Of a stretch of DNA of 64,000 nucleotides, positions 33,513 to 46,161 are shown in pieces (position 1 is the first letter of the stretch; the number at the start of each line of letters is the position of its first letter). The stretch spans positions 84,391,798-84,455,797 of the forward strand of contig JALMGJ010000004.1 of NCBI GenBank assembly GCA_023362775.1. The letters are read 5' to 3'. Origin of the DNA: Charina bottae. Lineage: Eukaryota; Chordata; Lepidosauria; Squamata; Charinaidae. The notes below the pieces were generated by a model. That model did not search any database. It saw nothing but the letters and a program-made list of their open reading frames with translations, and was not told the DNA's origin. The translations under genes were made by a program, and so were the position numbers.

Positions 33513-34236
33513 TTTAATATATTGATACACATAAACAACGCACACATATTCACATTTATATTTGCCACTGTGCTCTCCCTGAAAACCATGCCCTTTGATG
33601 CCCTTGTAGTTAACAGAAACACCATAATTGCTTATAGGAAGAATAGTTTTATTTTTTCCAAATCATTGTCTGTGACTTAAGAAATTTGCGTCTTACAGAA
33701 CTTATATTACACTGATAAAAATAAGAAGCTTTTAAAAATAAATCATATGAGCAAGAGATACAAATGGTTACAAAAAACTATGTAGAATCCCTTTAAAATT
33801 AGCCTGAAGATTAGCAGTTGCTCAGGAATACAAGCATCTTCTGAATTTAACCCATTCTCTAATATCTAAATAGATTTTTTCCCTTCTCTATCCATTTATC
33901 TGTTCCTCTGCCAATTTTTCTGTCCCCTTTCTTTTTCCTTCCCACTATAGCTACTTCTTTCTCTTATCACTTCTTCCTTTTCCTTCTGTTTCTCCTTTCT
34001 GTTTCTTTTGTAAGGAGATAGGGGATATTTGTGTAATGTCTGTACTGTGTTTATGTCTATGTGAATGGACTAATTTGGGACAGAATAGTTGGCACATTCA
34101 GACGATATATTATTGACTAATTTATAAATGGCATACTTGTAGCAAATATATAATCCATATTCATATATGCATACACTTATATAGTGTTTGCCACATGCAT
34201 ATATTTATAAGTGATATTGGGGAAACTCCAGAATTG
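33513..34236. other. Spacer without recognised features
   Basis: AT-rich with a pyrimidine-rich tract around 33900-34010. Confidence 0.4.
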
Positions 34237-34492
34237 ATTAATGCAGTGGAAAAGCAGGGCATTGGTCAGGATCGTAATCTGTGCTTGTAATTATAATATA
34301 TAGACAGAAAGATGATACAGGTATTGATATCTATATAGATATAGGTAGATATATCTATATAGATATCAATACCTGTATCATCTTTCTGCCTATATATTAT
34401 AATTACAAGCACAGATTACGATCCTGACCAATGCCCTGCTTTTCCACTGCATTAATACAGGTATTGATATCTATATAGATATAGGTAGATAT
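34237..34492. repeat. 106-bp inverted duplication plus 36-bp direct repeat
   Basis: 34237-34342 and 34351-34456 are reverse complements over 106 bp with a single mismatch (A34304 against C34389) and an 8-base spacer. The next 36 bases (34457-34492) repeat 34317-34352 exactly. This is the layout left when a replication fork switches to the opposite strand, copies back 106 bp, then returns to its template at an earlier point. The sequence is a strong cruciform or hairpin former. Confidence 0.95.
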
Positions 34493-34822
34493 TATGGGGG
34501 CGTGATGGCTCAGTGGTTAAGATGCCAGGCTTGTTGATCGGAAGGTCGGCGGTTTGAGACCCGAGCACCGTGTGATGGAGTGAGCTCCTGCACTCACCCC
34601 AGCTCTTGCCAACCTAGCAATTCGAAAGCATACAAATGCAAGTAGATAAATAGGTACCACTTTGGTGGGATGTTAACAGCATTCCGCGCATGTCATGCTG
34701 GCCACATGACCGTGGAAGCATCTTTGGACAGCGCTGGCTCTTAGGCTAAGAAACGGAGATGAGCACCACCCCCTAGAGTCGGACACGACTGTGCAGGGGA
34801 AAACCTTCACCTTTTATAGGTA
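34493..34822 (+). mobile_element. Sauria SINE (tRNA head, BovB-type tail)
   Basis: tRNA-like start GATGGCTCAGTGGTTAAG (A box) and GGTTTGAGACC (B-box-like), then AGCTCTTGCCAACCTAGCAA, GGCCACATGACCGTGG and GACAGCGCTGGCTCTTAGGC. The 3' part CCTAGAGTCGGACACGACTG matches the BovB end. This is the squamate-specific SINE and the best lineage marker in the window. Essentially full length. Confidence 0.92.
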
Positions 34823-35734
34823 TATATAGGTATTCTTCTTTGGGGGAAAACTTGGCCTTAATTTCAACATCATTTTCCATTGGGGTAAATACAATAGCTG
34901 TTTTTACAGATGAAGGAAACCTAGATCATGGACTAGGGGACAACAGAGTTTGGCGGGGGGAGAGGGGAGATAAAAGTTGGATCCTAAACTGTGAATCATG
35001 TAATAATATTTTTTGGGGGATCCTGGATGGGAATGCTGTATCATGAGTTGGGGATAAGTAAGAGAGGAGAGTAGCATCTTTAATCACAACAATATAGTGC
35101 TTCTAATTTTTTAAAGTTATTTTTTAAATGCCTTGAATAATGATTGCTTTATAGGGTGACATCTAGTGTAATACAAGTGGATTTTTCCCTCCCCTTCTTT
35201 TTTATGTTTTCAGCACATAGACATCTGCTTCTGATGATCCTTTACTCTCCAGAGAAGTTGTGGGGTGGGGGTGGGGCAGCAAGAAGGAGGAAAATATATT
35301 TGCCAAATGTAGTAATTTCACCCATGGATGGGGATGGTTGGATACAGTCTGTAACTGAATAGCTATTGACCCAAATAACTTTGGGGGGGGGGGAGAATGG
35401 TATTTGTGGAGTATTTGCTTCTGTGTGTGTATAGATTAGTATCAAATGGTCTTTTAGGGCTTGAACTGCGATAAAGTGTTGCATACTACAAAATATATTC
35501 CAATATTTTACCAACACATAATTTCTATTGCAAGGGCATTGTAAAACATAAAGTATGAATCCCCTTATTTTTACTTGCCTCATATTTCTTCCCTCTTTTC
35601 CATCAAGTGAAAGAGAGAAAATATGTAAGAAACATTATTAATATTATATTCTGCATTATATTTATTACTAGGATAATTATAAATCAAATAAACAAGTATT
35701 GCTGCTTCCTGGATATGAAAGAATAATAATGAAC

Positions 35735-35736
<2 letters not shown>
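34823..35736. other. Spacer without recognised features
   Basis: AT-rich with a G-run near 35385; no supported element. Short ORFs here show no family signature. Confidence 0.4.
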
Positions 35737-35784
<48 letters not shown>

Positions 35785-35806
35785 ATCTATCTATCTCTAT
35801 CATCTA
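35737..35806. repeat. (CTAT)n microsatellite
   Basis: About 12 perfect CTAT units followed by interrupted CATCTAT units. Confidence 0.95.
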
Positions 35807-35814
35807 TCTCTATC

Positions 35815-35977
35815 TGAATTTCTTATAACTCCTTAATTTTATATTTTTATATTTTTAATAATTGTATAAAGTATTTTATATGTTTTTAATTGCTGACTTG
35901 ATTGTAAACCGCCCAGAGTTCCCTTGTGGGGGGAGATGGGCGGTGATATAAGTTAGAAATAATAAATAAATAAATAA
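35815..35977 (+). mobile_element. L2 3' end
   Basis: It reads TTGATTGTAAACCGCCCAGA, GTTCCCTTGTGGGGGGAGAT, GGGCGGTGATATAAG and an AATAAATAAATAAAT tail, a well preserved L2 terminus. Confidence 0.8.
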
Positions 35978-36803
35978 TTACATTATGCAAATGAATGCAC
36001 ATACATGCAGAGATAGCTCAGTAGATTCTGAAACATCCAGCACAACCCTTCCAAACAACACATCTGCTTTAACAAGTTGTAGTGCTTTTATAGGTGTTCC
36101 TGTGTATTGTGAAACACCCTTTTTGAAAGCTTTGCATAACAGTACAGTTTTATATAATGTATATAAAATTATATAAATACAATTTCTATATTTCAGTTTA
36201 AATTGTACAAGGAAGTAAATATTACATGTATTTCAAACTTTGTGAAACTTTGTTAAAAAGTATAGAGAGATGCTGCTTTTCATTAATTCACCTCTTTTGC
36301 AGCTTTAAATCTTTCTTACAAATGATAAAGAGGAGAGTCATTTTTTAAATTTTCTAAATAAAAATTTTAACTGAAAAGCTTTGCCTCTTCAGTTGCTGAG
36401 TGAATTACAGAGGAAATTTCAAAGAAACTCCTGCTGTGTGTATGGTTCTCAGTGCAGATACACAGTTATGGCTGAGCCATAAAGATAAATGCACTACTTT
36501 GATTTTAATTTAAAAATCATTTGGAGTGTTTAAAATTGTTTGATAGTCTCATTGGAATAAAATGTAGTTCACAAAACAACACCCACACAATCCAGAAAAA
36601 CACTTCTTTGTAAAACAAACCTGAACACACAACTAGAGTTGTGATGCATACTTGAACATGTAGCTCATGAAGTAGCTTTGGGTCAGTCACATTGTCAGCC
36701 TGAAACAGCTCTCAAGTCTGTAGTTATAGGCATAAAATGAGGAAGACCACTATGTGCTCAGCATTTAGCTTCCAAGATGTAAAGTAGAATTTAAATACAA
36801 CAA

Positions 36804-36945
36804 TAAAATAATAAATAAATAAGTAAGTAAGTAAGTAAGTAAATAAATAAATAAATAAATACATACATACTATTAATTTTCAATATGTGTTTATTTGGAA
36901 GATACAATGAATTTTCAATATGTGTTTATTTGGAAGAGAATAAAA
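36804..36945. repeat. AATA/AAGT/CATA simple repeat and 35-bp tandem duplication
   Basis: Mixed tetranucleotide repeats at about 36804-36870 are followed by two copies of AATTTTCAATATGTGTTTAT (starting 36875 and 36910), a 35-bp period. Confidence 0.85.
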
Positions 36946-39147
36946 TAATTTGTTATCTACAAGAGAGGAGATAGTCAACCACAAAACAAAGCTTTATTTA
37001 ACAAAGGAATCATAATGACCATTATCAAGAACCGGATTATCAGAAATAAACAAATAGGAATATGCCTTGCCAATTCATATGACTAATGTCTGGGCTATTC
37101 AGTGATTTCTATATCTTCCACTTAAAAATGTATTTAGTGTGTCATCTTACCAATTATTTTAGTTGCTTTTCTCTTTCACTTCTCCAGAATTTCATACACA
37201 GTTTCCCTGTTGTTGTTGTTTTTTGTATTTCTGAGCCTCATGTCTACTTCTACTTATAAAAACTCTGCTCTAACAGCTTAAAAATGTCTGACAGCTCAGA
37301 GAAAATTTAAAGACAAATTACCTCGCAGTGTCAGTTGCAGTGGATGCTTAGGGATAAATATTTGAACAAATGGAAAATACCAAACTGACCTACATCTGCT
37401 GGATTATCTCTGTGTTAGAGGACCTGCTTCTATTTTTGCCATGCAATATGGCAAGAGTCTGCTTTAACTATCCCCTAACAGAAAAAGACCAAATGAATTA
37501 TTTTGGACTGTAAAAAGTCAGTTTTTGAATTAGACATAAATTCATTTGAATATTGCTTTTCCACTGCAATTTTTGTTGATGGTATTGAGTTTGTAATAAC
37601 ACTCTGATAACTAGGTCTAATTTTATCAATATTCTTCTGTCCTGATACCCTTTTTACAGGCTGTGAAAGCAAACTAGCCTGAACTTAGTGTAACTGAAAG
37701 GAATCTGAATAAATGCTAATCGCTAATTACTTCCTCTGAGCCCAAGCAGTGAGTGCTCATAGACAGTTGGGTACAGAATACTCAAGGAAATCCTTCCTAT
37801 GCTCTTTCTCTCCCTGTGAACTTACAACTGAGGGAACCTCACCCCCAGCCTCCACAAAAATAGCTCAATAATCGGTAGTCATGGAATGTTAAATCTCACA
37901 CAAGAAAAGCAATTATTTTAGTCATTTAAAACAATTAAATAGGAAGATGACATACTTAAGAGAAAGCACTAATCTGCAGCATCATGTTTATTTACAGAAA
38001 TACTGTTGGGTTTTATATACTGTAAGTGTCCTTGGGATATTTAGAAAATAATGCATCCAAGTTCTTTGGTTGAAAATGTGTCTGCCTTCTGAAAAGGAAA
38101 AAAAGAAAAAGAAATGTCGGGGGAGAGATAGCATGTAGAGCATAGCAGTTTCACAGGTTTCCATTTTGGTAAATGAATTATTGCTATGTACATCAGCTCA
38201 CCTATTTTATGAAGAGGTGAGGTCACTCCTAGCAGCTAATTGTTTATAGTTTCCACAATGTACTCTTAAAATGATACATGTGTGTATAAACCTGTAGAAT
38301 TTGCTTTCCGTGATCTATTATTGTTAGAAACACGCAAAGTATTTCACTTCTCCTTGGAAATTCTTGTGTTCTCAGTTTAACAGATTCCATAGGATTCTTG
38401 AAAATTGGAGTTAGCATCATGATAGTGCCAAGGAATAATATGTGTGCAGTAGAGGTTAAAATGATCTTACTATTTTTGTAGGGTATACAGGTGTTTTAGG
38501 TTTGATTCCTGAAAGGTGGTTTGGAATATGCAGAGGTACAATTTATTTCTGAATCCCTTCTCTGTCCTAGTATGTACTTGTATTACTGATTTTTTTTATA
38601 AAAAAATGATTTTGTACTAAACTGAAATCTTATTGAATTTTGCATCCATGTTTTCACCTAAAAATGAACATAATTTAAAATTATAATTTAAATTTAAGCC
38701 TGCTGCTTATTTTTTCATGAATTAGAATGACAAAATTTCTGGTAATAATGAAAACTATTGCATATTTAATCTGCTTTATCTGTTAGAGAAATATGACACA
38801 TAGATTACCTTTATGCAGTTGTCTTTTTCTAAAATCATAAATAAAAGCATTACAGTCTTGACTAACAGTCTGTTTTTGCTGCTTAAATTACACAAATCAG
38901 CAATAATAAGGCTTCAGTTTTATAGATACTTATTTTTATAGATTTTATTTTAGAAGCAGCTCATGTACTTAGAAGGCGTACTTATGAGTAGAAACATAGG
39001 ACTGTGCTTTTATTATATTCATCTAACTAAACTAATGAAACACGGCTTTTTGTAATTTGCTTAATTTATCAATCTAAATCAAACTATAAATGAAAATATT
39101 AAAATGGTTGGGAAAATAGATTTACAAATTCAAGAATGCTGCTCTAA
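36946..39147. other. Spacer without recognised features
   Basis: AT-rich intronic DNA. AAAGCTTTATTTAAC near 36990 could be an inverted LTR polyadenylation signal, but no termini were found. Confidence 0.4.
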
Positions 39148-39235
39148 AACAGGGATCTGCAAACTTTTTCTGTAAAGGGCCAGATCCTGCCCCTCTTCCA
39201 CTTCATGGCTGCCATTGGACAGCACCGGCCCAGTA
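39148..39235. mobile_element. hAT-Charlie-like terminal fragment
   Basis: AGGGATCTGCAAACTTTTTC and TGTAAAGGGCCAGAT resemble the terminus shared by many non-autonomous hAT-Charlie elements. The other end was not found, so extent and orientation are uncertain. Confidence 0.4.
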
Positions 39236-41005
39236 GCAAGGAGGCCATGATAGGCTGCCACCACCAATGCTTATATCCTCTGTTTTGCTTCAGATTGCTA
39301 TATTGGTATTTTGGCAATGCAATTGCATCTTGGAGGACACCTGCCAGTGAAGTGCATGGTAGCCTTTGCATTTATAACCTATTTCTTCATGTCACGTTAA
39401 TGTATACTGATGAAATTTTGAGAGAAATGTGTGGTACTTCCAGGATCACACTTGTTGGAATTTTATTGCTTTTTATTGCTTCAATTGTGTTAGACATGAA
39501 ACACATGCCTTGAAACTTTTTAAAATAAAGCTGCTTTAAGACATTTACATTAGCCCATGTTTGCATAACTTTAAGCAAGAGATTTCTTTAGGGCTACCAG
39601 ATCTATGCTGCCAAAATCTGGATAACTGCTACATGGTTCATTTTGCTGCCATTTTATTAAATCTTTGACTTTATTTTGATTTTAATAGTGTTTTCTAGAT
39701 TTCTATTAAACAATAAATATGCTGTTTGTTAATTGTTGGACAAATGTGGATGTTACAAGGTATAGGATTTTCATGTTGTGCAATACTTCACAGTGTTTGT
39801 TCTCTTGGAACCAGTTTGCAGAAGTAAAGGCCATCACTATAGCATGTTTGAAAACTTTTAGAGAGGGAACTAGATGGTGCTATTCTTTCAGCTTTGTCTC
39901 TTGGCTGAGTTCTTCAGTCCTATTCATGTTCATGGTTTTCTTTTTTAACTAGGAATTTAGGCATGCTACTTTTTTGTTTCTTTGTTTCATTAAGTGCAAT
40001 TAGTATTTTATTGCAGTAGTTTATTTCAGTGATTTATTTTGAAATTAAACAAGAACAACACTGTAACTTGACATGGATGAGAAATGAGGGTGATAGCACG
40101 TGTTCTTTCATTCCAGGTACACAGTAAGTATGTAGGTAGCTTTTTAAGGTCATGAAATGCACACCTAGTCAGACTACTGAACTGTTAAATGGAAATAATA
40201 AGAAACTAAATAAATCTTTGTCAATTAATATTTTAAACTTATATGAGTTCAATATTTTAATATTTAAAAGAAAAAAAACAGAATCAATAAGTCTTATAAT
40301 TTAACTGAGTAAAGATAATACATTTTAGTTTTCAACATATTTAAATCCATGGCTTAATTGATGCTTTCTATTCCTTACAAGAAAATATCCAGAGAATATT
40401 TATTATAAATTTTACCAGTGCTTCAACATGAGTCAAAAATAACTTGATGTAATGCCAAATTACATTTTGATGAATGACTTAAAAGACTCCTAATTTGATG
40501 AGGAGTGGGAGCTCAAGTTACCTCTAGATTTTCCTCCTGACAATGGAGAGCTGTAACCTTTCCAGGTTCATTTTTAACCGTGGTTCATCAATTTTAATTA
40601 AGCTGGACTCTGAGGATTAAAAACTAATGAAGATAACAAATACTATTTTATATTTCTTTTCAGAATTGAATTGTTCCACGTGCATTAAATCTGCTCCTGA
40701 AATCTCCATGCTATTTTCTTAATTTATTTCTTTCAGAATTTATACATAGTTTATACAAGCTACTTGTGACATAATAATAAATCAGGTTGTAAATTATTAT
40801 GATTTATGAGGTAAAACTAAGCATACTTAGTGCATGCTGCCCATTCATACTACCTTGATTCCTTCTATCAGTAGAAATGGATGCATAGGGAATCTATATA
40901 TGTAGCTTGCTACATCTAAAGTCAAATTTTTAAATGGCTGTACTCTCAGAATCTGGAATTGTGGCATATTTGCCTGTTTTCAGCTGAACTTGCCATTTTC
41001 AAACC
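39236..41005. other. Spacer without recognised features
   Basis: AT-rich intronic DNA; no element, exon or RNA gene supported. Confidence 0.4.
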
Positions 41006-41024
41006 AAAGTTTGACAGAATTCTT
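41006..41024. repeat. L1 target-site duplication, left copy
   Basis: AAAGTTTGAYAGAATTCTT, 19 bp, recurs at 47378-47396 with one difference (C here, T there). It defines the ends of the L1 insertion. Confidence 0.9.
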
Positions 41025-41278
41025 TTTTTTTTTATCAAATTTTATTAGATTTTAATTTTACATAGATAAAAGTTTGAAACAGAAAAGAAAATAGAAATAC
41101 AAATCAAGAAAGAAGAAAAGATAAAAAAGTGTAGTAAAGTAAAAAAAGAAAAAAAGATAAAGCTGAAACATAGAATTTAGTCAACTTCCGATTTGTATCT
41201 GGTCATGGTATTTTAAAATTTTTATCTTACATGCTAGGTCTATATAAAACATTAAAGAATATTTCTTGTCTATTACAT

Positions 41279-41279
<1 letters not shown>

Positions 41280-41329
<50 letters not shown>
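41280..41329. repeat. (AT)n tract in the L1 3' UTR
   Basis: About 24 AT units directly after the ORF2 stop of the L1. A similar AT tract lies in the 3' part of the L1-like unit at 61484. Confidence 0.92.
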
Positions 41330-41332
<3 letters not shown>

Positions 41333-44300
41333 CTTCAAATCCCCATATAAGCTTTGCCCCTCCCGCATCTTGTAAATAGTCAGTTAATGGTTTCCACTCT
41401 TTAAGAAAATAATTATTTGGATTTTCTTTTAATAAACATGTCAATTTATCATTCTCTGCCATATCCATCAATTTTAACATCCAATCTTGTATCGTAGGCG
41501 ATATCTGGTTTTTCCAATTTTGTGCGAAAATAAGTCTTGCTGCTGTAATCATGTATTGCATAATCCTTGTAAATTGCTTCCCAGGTTGTCCATCAATTAT
41601 TCCCAGTAAAAAAAATTCCGGTTTAAATGGAACTCGAATTTGTAATATATTTTGCATCAATGCATGTATTTGAGTCCAAAATTTCTTTGCAATCTCACAT
41701 GTCCACCACATATGGTAAAAAGACCCCTCTTTTTTTTTTACATTTCCAACATAAGTTGGAAACATTTCCATACATTTTAGAAAGTTTTTGTGGGGTCATA
41801 TACCATCTGTACATCATCTTATAAAAGTTTTCTTTTAAATTATAGCACAAAGTAAATTTTAGCCCTTTGGTCCACATATCTTCCCATTGTTGCATTTGAA
41901 TATTATGGCCAATATTTTTAGCCCATTTAATCATACAGTCTTTAACTTGTTCCTCTACCATTTCACCTTTTAACAATAATTTATACATTTTTGCAATTAG
42001 ATAATCATCTGTCTCACATAGTTGTAACTCAAATTTCGATTTGGTTTGTTCAAATTCAAAGTCTTTCTTATCTAATTTAAATTTCTCTATGAGCTGCATA
42101 TATGAAAGCCATTGAAAACTGTATCCCTCTGATACCAATTCTTCTATTCATTTAATTATATATTGTCCTTGTTCTTTCTTTAAAAAGTCTTTGTAAGTTA
42201 ACCATTTATCTTTATTTCTTACTTCTGTTCTGTAGAATGCTTCTTGTGTAGAAATCCATAAAGGTCTTTTATAACATAAGATTAATTTATATTTATTCCA
42301 GATTCTTAACAAGGATCTTCTAATATAATGGTTTTTAAAGTCCACATTAACTTTAACTTTATCATACCACAAATATCCATGCCATCCATATCTTAATTCA
42401 TGTCCTTCCAAATTCAATAATTTTTCATTTTTCAAAACTATCCATTCTTTAATCCAAACCAAGCAACAAGCAGCATAATATAATTTCAAATCTGGCAGAC
42501 CTAGTCCTCCTCTTTCTTTAGAGTCTTGCAAGACTTTATATTTTACTCTTGGTTTTTTCCCTTGCCAAATAAATTTAGAAATATCTCGCTGCCATTGTTT
42601 AAAAGGTTCTTCTGATGCCAATATAGGTAGTGTTTGAAAAAGATATAAAATTCTTGGCAAAACATTCATTTTGATTGCTGAAATTCTACCTAATAATGAT
42701 AATTGCAGTTTTTCCCAATGTTCCAGATCTTTTTTAATATCCATCCAAAGTGGAATATAGTTATTCTTAAACAACTTAACATTTTTAGTTGTTAAATATA
42801 CTCCCAAATATTTTACTTTTTCTTCCATTGAATATCCTGTTATTTCTTTCAATTTCTCTTGTTGGTGGTAATCCATATTTTTGGTCAAAACTTTTGTCTT
42901 CTGTAAATTCACTTTGAACCCTGCTAACGACCCAAAGTCTTTTAGTTTCTGTATTAATATTTCAATTCCTTCTAATGGATTCTCCAAGGTAATGACTAGG
43001 TCATCAGCAAAGGCTGTTAGTTTATAAACTTCTTTTTTAACTTTGATACCATGGATGCCATCATCTTGTCTAATATCTCTAAGTAAAACCTCTAATACCA
43101 ATATAAACAAAAGTGGAGATAATGGACAACCTTGTCTAGTACCTTTTTGTATTTCACATGGCTTACTAAATTCTCCATTAACAATTATTTTGGCAAATTG
43201 TGGAGTATATATTGATTTAATCCATTTTATAAAATTTCCTCCAAAATTCATATTTTCCAATACTTTGAACATAAAAGGCCAATTTAAGTTGTCAAAGGCT
43301 TTTTCAGCATCAATAAATATCAAGGCAGCTTGTTTGTCATAGTGTTGATCCAAATATTCAATTACGTCTACTATGTTTCGGACACTGTCTCGAATTTGCC
43401 TCTTGGGTAGAAAACCAGCTTGGTCTTGATGAATAAAGTCCTTAAGTATATTCTTCATTCTTTCTGCTAATATCGTTGTAAATATTTTATAGTCATTATT
43501 CAATAAAGATATTGGTCTGTAATTTTTAGTTAATGTTAAATCCTGTTGTTCTTTAGGTATCAATGTTATATGTGCTTCTTTCCAAGTTTCAGGCATAATT
43601 CCTGTTTCCAAAATAGAATTCATAGTCTTCTGCAAAGGTAGACATAAATCCTCTTCAAAACATTTATAATAGGCTGCTGACAATCCATCTGGTCCAGGAG
43701 CTTTTCCACTACTAATTTTCTTAAAAGCTTTTATCAATTCTTCTTTTGTTATAACATTATTTAATATCAATCTTTGTTGGTCATTAAGAACAGTTAGTTT
43801 TTGTTTATTCAGATATTCTTCAATCTCATCCAAGATCCAAATCTTGTTTTTTATATAATTTAGAATAATAGTCATGAAAGGTTTTTTGAATGTCCATATT
43901 ATTCACCAGAGTTTTTCTTTCATGTTGAATATTAGTAATCAAATTCTTTTGTCTTTGTTTCCTCAATTTATAAGCCAGCCATCTACCTGGTTTATTTGCA
44001 TATTCAAAATATTTTTGTTTTGTAAATTTCATTTGAGTCTCTATCTCTTGAGTTAATATCATTGATATTTGCTTTTGTAGAAATTTAATTTGAGTGAGCA
44101 AAGTGTCATCCATTGGTTTATCTCTCAAATCTAACTCTTTATTTTTAATTTCATCTAAAATCAATTGAATTCTTTTTTGTTTTTTCTTCCTCATTTGAGC
44201 ATTGTATTGAATAAAATAACCCCTCATTTATGCTTTACTGGCTTCCCATACAGTTTGAATATTAGTCCCTTTGTTCAAATTAAATTGAAAATATTCTCTT

Positions 44301-45091
44301 AATTTTTTTTTGCATACATCAACTACACCATTATTCCGTAGTAGCGACTCATTCTATCTCCATCTAAATACATTCCATTTCCCTTTAAGAGTCAACATTA
44401 CTGGATTATGATCTGATAAAGTCTTAGGTAATATATCAACTTTGTTAATATCCATCATCAAATTTTTAGATATCAAGATCATATCTATTCTAGAATGTGA
44501 TTTAAATCTCTCTGAATAATATGTAAATTCTCTGGAAGTCCCATTCATACATCTCCAAATGTCTTGTAAATCCAACATCTCTTTCAAGTCGAAAAATGTT
44601 TGTGGCAATTTTCCCTGTGTTTGCTTCACTTCTTTTTGTGACTGTCTGTCCAGTCTGGGGTAAATTACCCCATTCCAATCCCCCATGAAACACCAATTGT
44701 CATAAGTTAAGTCCAGAAGTTTATCCATCAGGTTTTTATAAAATACTCCTTTATCCATATTCGGTGCATAAAGTCCAACTATCAGTGTTTTAGTTCCTTG
44801 TATGTTAATTTCTACTACAATGTATCGACCCTCTTCATCAGCTAATATCAATTTTGGGTTTAACTTTGGTTGTACATATAAGACTACCCCTTTAGTTTTT
44901 TTATATCCAGCCGAAATAAATTCTTCTCCAAGCTGTTTTTGAATCAAATATTTAGTATCTTTTTTACAAATATGAGTCTCTTGTAAACAACTTATGTCCA
45001 ATTTCTGTTTTTTCAAAAAATGAAATATCTTTCTTCTTTTCTGTGGAGAATTAGCTCCATTAATGTTCCATGTCATATATTTAAATTCCAT
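41328..45091 (-). pseudogene. L1 ORF2 (endonuclease and reverse transcriptase), broken
   Basis: ATG at 45091. AP endonuclease to about 44360: MTWNINGAN, CLQETH, FMGDWNGV, SRIDMILIS, LSDHNPVML. In-frame stops lie at 44356-44354 and 44230-44228, and a frameshift at about 43875-43826. Reverse transcriptase follows: SGKAPGPDG, NYRPISLLN, DQAGFLPKRQIRD, FIDAEKAFD, GTRQGCPLSPLLF and the catalytic FADD near 43010. A TGA at 42150-42148 and a second frameshift near the 10-T run at 41730-41739 interrupt the C-terminal part. Across that shift a CX2C...HX4C finger (CWKC, then HMWWTC) is recognisable. The end at 41328 is the natural terminus. Confidence 0.93.
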
Positions 45092-45105
45092 TGGCGTTTT
45101 ATTCT

Positions 45106-46161
45106 TTAAAATCCCTTTGTTAAGTCCACACCTATAGCTCCTTTCTCAGATAGATCTTCAGTCTTCTCTTTGTCTTTCGATGTTTCTCCTCCTTTTGTCA
45201 ATTCTCCTTCTGGTAAACCCATTTTTTTCTTATATTTCTCTAAAAAAGCTTTTGCTTTTAAAATGGAAGTTATTTTGAATCTCTGTCCTTTGAACTCAAA
45301 CGATACGCCTTCCAATTTTTCCCATCTGAATGAAATACTATGTTGCCTTAATTTGTCTGTAAGGAAAGAATAGTCTTTTCTTTTCCTTAATATTCTCAAA
45401 GGAATTTCTTTTAATACAATTATTTCCTTCCCTTCTATGTTTAATCTAGTATTATAATGTTTCCTTAAGATTTGCTCTTTTGTCACTTTTCTTACAAAAT
45501 ATATCAATATGTCTCTAGGGACTTTTCTTTCCTTAGTGTAATGTGAGTTTACTCTGAATATCTTGTCTATCTCCAAATCTAAATCTTGTTCTCTTATCTC
45601 CAAAAATTTAGCCAATTCAAAAATCATCCTTTCTCTCACATTTCCATCTACTTGTTCTGGAACTGCTCTAAATCTCAAGATATGTTCTTTCTCTATCATT
45701 TCTGCTAAAGATGTGATATCTAGATTATGTTCAATCTCTTTAATAGCATATTCTGATTTGTCTTCTAATTTTTGCATCTGGCTTTGCATATCTTTAAGTT
45801 CTCCTGACAGAGAATTGACCACTTCCTTGACTGTTTGAATTTCTTTTTTAAAGTCTTGCTTAATCTCTCGGGTTATTTCTTTCTATATATCGTCCATTTT
45901 TTTGTCTAATGCTGTAATCTGATCTTCCATCTGCTTCGTGGAGTCATCCATTTTCTTATTTAATGCTGTATTCTGATCTTCCATCTGCTTCGTGGAGTCA
46001 TCCATTTTCTTATTTAGTACTGCAACAGCTTCTAATATCTTTTTCATTTCTGGTAATAAAGTTTCTGAGGCAGATGTAGCAGGCGTAGCAGAATCAATAG
46101 GTAGTCCTCCAGTCTCCTTCTTCTTCTCCTTCTCCACCCGTCTCGTTCCCAAAGACGCCAT
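45106..46161 (-). pseudogene. L1 ORF1 with one in-frame stop
   Basis: ATG at 46161; the frame runs 1,056 nt with a single TAG at 45885-45883. L1 ORF1p is an RNA-binding trimeric chaperone that coats L1 RNA. The N-terminal third predicts a coiled coil with two nearly identical 18-residue repeats (NKKMDDSTKQMEDQ). The RRM-like core follows (ILRFRAVPE, then IFRVNSHY, and KVPRDILIYFVRK), and the C-terminal domain has LRILRKRKDYSFLTDKLR. The end is lysine- and glutamate-rich. Apart from the stop it appears intact. Confidence 0.9.

Noticed and set aside
34493..34822. tRNA gene
   Set aside because: The tRNA-like head with A and B boxes belongs to a Sauria SINE; there is no cloverleaf of a functional tRNA.
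36960..37060. Possible inverted LTR with AAAGCTTTATTTAAC
   Set aside because: Only a polyadenylation-like motif; no TG...CA termini or flanking duplication could be found.
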